The notes beneath the pieces are model-generated. The model was not told the DNA's origin and searched no databases. It was given only the letters and a program-made list of their open reading frames with translations. This document shows positions 60,888-64,000 of a stretch of DNA of 64,000 nucleotides, piece after piece. The stretch is taken from contig NZ_CANMBY010000001.1 of assembly GCF_947496195.1 (NCBI RefSeq), forward strand, positions 496,001 to 560,000, read 5' to 3'. Both the position numbers and the translations under genes were made by a program. Position 1 is the stretch's first letter; every line of letters begins with the position of its first letter. This stretch comes from an uncultured Polaribacter sp. Lineage in GTDB: Bacteria > Bacteroidota > Bacteroidia > Flavobacteriales > Flavobacteriaceae.

Positions 60888-63143
60888 TTATTTGTAATAG
60901 TAAGCCCCTTTCCAAGAGTAGTTTTTACCATTTATATTAAGTGAGTGCTGTAAATTACTCTCGTTATTTAAGTTAGATAGAATTATAGTTTTTTCTTTTT
61001 GCTGATTAAAGTAAAATTTTACAGCTGTATATTTTTCAGTATCTAATAGTACTTCAATTTTAGAAAAATTACTATACGCATTTGAAGCTACTTCTTTTAC
61101 TGGGTCATATGTTCCATGAGATTCTATTATTGAAGCATATACTGTATTTTGAGTATTTTTTTTTCTAATAATAATAGAAGGGTCTTTTCGTAAATTAAAT
61201 TTTGGATCGTTAGCACCAGATCTTGCAAAAATAATTTCATCATTATTATTGGTAGCAGAAGTAATTGTGTAAAATCGTCTATTGTCTAACCAAGTAAATT
61301 GAATGCTTTCTGAATTAGCAACTCCTGAACCTTCATTCCAAACATGATTATAGCCATACTTATCACCTAAAGGTTTTAAAACATTTAGAGTCTGGTAAGT
61401 AAAACTTGTTGAAATGATTTGGCCAAAGTAATGAAAAGGTAAATCGTACTGATTTTTTTGGTTAGATTGAATCTTATTAATATCAATAATAAAAGGTTTT
61501 TCTAATTCTTCATCATTTACCATTATCATAGTTCTGTGTATTTCTGAACCTGGATAAGCATTTTGTTCTTTTGCACTAGTAATCTGAAAATTTGGATTAG
61601 AAATATCGAAAAGATATTTTTCTGGATGATACTTACTACCTGTTGCAAAATCATAATTAAAATGGGAAGTTTCGTTTTGAACTATTGTATTATGAGCAAT
61701 CGTATGCTTAGCATAGGTTTTATTTTCTTTTAAATAGCCTCCTCCGTTTTTTTGTTCTACGTTTACAAAACGAGATAATCCATAGTCTTGCAATACTTCA
61801 TCACCATTTTCGTATAGAGAAAAAGACAATTTATCATAATGACCATGACTTAAGCCTTGTGCAGCATATTTAAAAACTAACGCTAAAGTTTCCTCTTCAT
61901 TATTAAATCTTAAAATACCAATACCTCCTTCATCTCCATTAGCACCATCAGATAATTCCATAGATTCTTTTACAAAAGGTTTTTCTTTCCTTTCTTTTAG
62001 GGCTAAAGCCACTTTTAAACCTGTTGCATCTAATTGAACAGCTCCTTGTTTTTTAGCAACTGATAACAATCTTGGATCTTGGTTACCATAATAATAAGCA
62101 ATATCAACTGCAGAAATTAAAGAAGGAGTGAAGTATGACATGCCTTTTTGACCATCATTTAATGGAAAAAACTCGCCATCTGCATCTGTTAAATTTAATA
62201 AAGCATTCACAGCTTTTATTAACACACCATTTTTATATTCAAATATTTTTAGTTCAGGTTTTTTATTTTGTAAAGCTTCTGCAAAAATTAAAAAAGGATA
62301 CATAGCATATCTTTGATAATAAGGCCCTTCTGTGTAAAATCCATCAGGTGAAAAAGGGGAATCTATATTTGCTAAAAAACCTGCTTTTCCATCTTTATCA
62401 TAAATAAAACCCCCATCATTATCTTTCTCATTTAAATCTACATCCTTTTTATCTAAACCATACAAAGACCTATTAATAAGTTCTTCATCATCCATTACCA
62501 AACCAATCATTCCAACAGCTACATTACCCCAAGTTGAGTGGTTATGTACTCTATTAAAATATTTTGGGTTATTTACAGACAAAAAATCTGCATAAGGTCT
62601 AAATAAATTTTTATTTAAAAAAGCTGTATCTTCTTTAGAGAGCCAATCGTAAATACAATCGTAAGCCTGACTTGTAAAAACTAGCCAATTTGAGTCATTT
62701 AAACATTGCCAAAAAAACTTACCTCTGGCATAACTTCTAATTACTGGATGTCTATCGAATTTTGGAAATAACTTAGCATATGCAAACAACATATCTTTAA
62801 TAAAGATTGCATACTTTTCATCACCCAATAACTGGAATAACACACCAGCTTTCTGCATATTTGCATAGTTAAGTTTATGCTGGGTATGTGTATAACCACC
62901 AGCCATATCTTTTGGAGCTGGTACATCTATGCCTTTACTTATAGCTAAATCTATTTCTTCTTTTGCCTTTTTTAAAGTTTCATCGAAAACAGGAATACTA
63001 CCTAATTTTGATTTGATATCAGCAACACTTTTTGTAGTTAAAATTAAATTTGGATGTGATTTAATAGAAGAAACTTCTTCTTGCTTTGCAGTGCAAGAAA
63101 AAAACAACAAAGCAAACAAGCTTAATTTTAAAAATTTTAGCAT
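60888..63143 (-). CDS. PL17 oligoalginate lyase, lipoprotein
   Basis: A 751-residue lipoprotein (cysteine 17 in LFFSC) of polysaccharide lyase family 17. The N-terminal alpha-helical domain (about 30-390) contains the active-site N201 and H202 (HNHSTWG), the latter pair in the same numbers as characterised PL17 enzymes, and the tyrosines near 275-276 (EGPYYQRYAMYP). The C-terminal heparinase II/III-like beta domain covers about 400-751. It releases monouronates from alginate oligomers in the periplasm. It heads a two-gene unit with kdgF. Confidence 0.92.
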   Translation of the reverse strand: MLKFLKLSLFALLFFSCTAKQEEVSSIKSHPNLILTTKSVADIKSKLGSIPVFDETLKKAKEEIDLAISKGIDVPAPKDMAGGYTHTQHKLNYANMQKAGVLFQLLGDEKYAIFIKDMLFAYAKLFPKFDRHPVIRSYARGKFFWQCLNDSNWLVFTSQAYDCIYDWLSKEDTAFLNKNLFRPYADFLSVNNPKYFNRVHNHSTWGNVAVGMIGLVMDDEELINRSLYGLDKKDVDLNEKDNDGGFIYDKDGKAGFLANIDSPFSPDGFYTEGPYYQRYAMYPFLIFAEALQNKKPELKIFEYKNGVLIKAVNALLNLTDADGEFFPLNDGQKGMSYFTPSLISAVDIAYYYGNQDPRLLSVAKKQGAVQLDATGLKVALALKERKEKPFVKESMELSDGANGDEGGIGILRFNNEEETLALVFKYAAQGLSHGHYDKLSFSLYENGDEVLQDYGLSRFVNVEQKNGGGYLKENKTYAKHTIAHNTIVQNETSHFNYDFATGSKYHPEKYLFDISNPNFQITSAKEQNAYPGSEIHRTMIMVNDEELEKPFIIDINKIQSNQKNQYDLPFHYFGQIISTSFTYQTLNVLKPLGDKYGYNHVWNEGSGVANSESIQFTWLDNRRFYTITSATNNNDEIIFARSGANDPKFNLRKDPSIIIRKKNTQNTVYASIIESHGTYDPVKEVASNAYSNFSKIEVLLDTEKYTAVKFYFNQQKEKTIILSNLNNESNLQHSLNINGKNYSWKGAYYYK

Positions 63144-63177
63144 TTTTAGATTTTTGGTTGATGTATAAAAGTAAGAA

Positions 63178-63198
63178 CTTCATAATAAAATTATGAAG
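63178..63198 (-). terminator. Possible weak terminator before the PL17 gene
   Basis: CTTCATAAT (63178-63186) and ATTATGAAG (63190-63198) pair around AAA, 27 bases past the stop of the T9SS-protein gene on the minus strand. The following T-run is interrupted, so termination is uncertain. Confidence 0.5.
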
Positions 63199-63224
63199 CT
63201 CTTAAAGGTGTTAAATATTAATTA

Positions 63225-64000
63225 CTAGTTTTTGATAAACTTTTTAGTTGCTACAGAGTTGCCATTTGTTAATTTTAGCATATAAATTCCTTTAGATAAA
63301 GAATTAATATTAACTGTTTTTGAATTAGAAGTTATTACTTTTTTACCAAGTAAATTAAAAACTTCTATAGTGTTAATTGTTTCTTGAGTGTCTATATTTA
63401 ATATAGAACTAGCAGGATTAGGATAAATAGAAACTTTTGAAGCAAATATATCATTCACTGATGCAGTTGCTCCTAAATTAACTAATACCAAATTATCTAT
63501 TCTTACTTCAGTATCTCCATTCATCCAACCTTTATCTTTACCAGAATCTCCATGAGCACCAGCATCATAAGGTCCAACAGCTCTAATAAATATTGCTATA
63601 CTAGTTTCTGACCCTGTATTAAATGTTAATTGAGTCATACTATTTTTGTCTGTATTTCCTGGAGGAGTTATAGTTGTTCTAGCTACGTGATTATTTGTAT
63701 CATCTACAGCTGTTAAGCTATCATATCCAAAACCATCTTGTTCTGCAGTTGCAGGTGGAGCATAAGCAGGTGTATAACCAGACACATAGCCACTTCCTTT
63801 TAAAATTAAAACTTCTATATGTTGTGTTGTTGTTGTTGCATCAGAAAACCAATATTCTAAATCTAATGTATAATTACTATTAGCCTCTACTGCTACTTCT
63901 TGATAAACACCATCAGACTCTACATTATCAAATTTAACAACATCATTGCTATCTTTTGTAGAAGACTCACCTTGATCTGCTACAGATTTATTTATCCATC
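63225..64000 (-). CDS. C-terminal part of a T9SS-exported protein, probably an alginate lyase or binding protein
   Basis: The frame is open from the right edge and gives 257 residues. I take it past the internal GTG at 63785, since the frame continues unbroken upstream. The first about 180 residues repeat the C-terminal module of the PKD lipoprotein (WINKS, DQGESS, DVVKFDN, YQE, and later FNTGSETSIAIFIRAVGP), so the two proteins share a probable alginate-binding module. The last about 70 residues are a T9SS sorting domain (SIYPNP, IEVFNLLGKKV, SKGIYMLKLTNG, KKFIKN). The N-terminal part, likely catalytic, lies beyond the window. A PL7 lyase is plausible but unseen. Confidence 0.8.
   Translation of the reverse strand, partial: WINKSVADQGESSTKDSNDVVKFDNVESDGVYQEVAVEANSNYTLDLEYWFSDATTTTQHIEVLILKGSGYVSGYTPAYAPPATAEQDGFGYDSLTAVDDTNNHVARTTITPPGNTDKNSMTQLTFNTGSETSIAIFIRAVGPYDAGAHGDSGKDKGWMNGDTEVRIDNLVLVNLGATASVNDIFASKVSIYPNPASSILNIDTQETINTIEVFNLLGKKVITSNSKTVNINSLSKGIYMLKLTNGNSVATKKFIKN

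Noticed and set aside
1..64000. CRISPR arrays, insertion sequences, prophage or integrative element
   Set aside because: I looked for regularly spaced repeats, transposases, integrases and phage genes and saw none. Gene content and codon use look uniform apart from the GH53 position.

Overview
The window looks like chromosomal DNA from a marine member of the Flavobacteriaceae, probably Polaribacter or a close relative. The reasons are very low GC, Bacteroidota-type promoters (TTTG about 19 nt before TAnnTTTG), a bat operon, type IX secretion sorting domains, a SusC/SusD pair, and enzymes for algal alginate and laminarin. Genus is an inference from gene content. I saw no rRNA, CRISPR array, transposase, phage gene or plasmid gene.

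Positions 1-9615 hold mostly housekeeping genes: the tail of gmk, nadD, a membrane M23 peptidase, a GH3-like adenylating enzyme, a 27-residue membrane peptide coupled to queD, a lipoprotein, then pth, rplY and prs on the minus strand, tRNA-Leu(CAA), a HupE-like protein, a dCMP-type deaminase and a CtpA protease. An LpxH-like phosphatase follows at 9631-10395. Positions 10513-18764 are one long operon: moxR, a DUF58 gene, a membrane gene and batA-batB-batC-batD-batE. Positions 18819-25019 hold a SulP transporter with a beta-carbonic anhydrase, cvpA, an SDR, a TlpA-like protein and yraN.

Positions 25138-33871 hold a secreted multidomain GH81 laminarinase, a membrane-anchored AraC regulator, a beta-lactamase-fold hydrolase, an S66 peptidase and a small envelope protein. 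Positions 33981-41025 hold metG, a sugar symporter, a deacetylase-fold protein and an orphan TonB-plug protein. Positions 41093-46812 are minus-strand genes: a DoxX/lipoprotein/GIN operon, a second membrane AraC regulator, and a two-subunit molybdenum hydroxylase.

From 46911 to the right edge is a carbohydrate locus dominated by alginate use. It has a GH53 galactanase, a PL6 alginate lyase, an EamA transporter, an SDR (probable DEH reductase), an MFS transporter, a GntR/FCD regulator, a PKD surface lipoprotein, SusD, SusC, KdgF, a PL17 oligoalginate lyase, and the C-terminal half of a T9SS-exported protein cut by the window edge. Expected flow: PL6 and other lyases cut alginate outside the cell, the PKD protein with SusCD binds and imports oligomers, PL17 releases monomers, KdgF speeds their linearisation to DEH, the MFS protein moves monomer inward, and the SDR reduces DEH to KDG. 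KDG kinase and aldolase are not in the window.

The most interesting signal is regulatory. The PL6 and susC promoters, 12 kb apart, share a TATATTTG box running into copies of TGGTAAACCA-like operators on an exact 13-bp step. The susC leader is unusually long, about 290 nt, and contains a strong hairpin that could be an attenuator or the terminator of an antisense RNA. A 22-bp perfect palindrome precedes the MFS gene.
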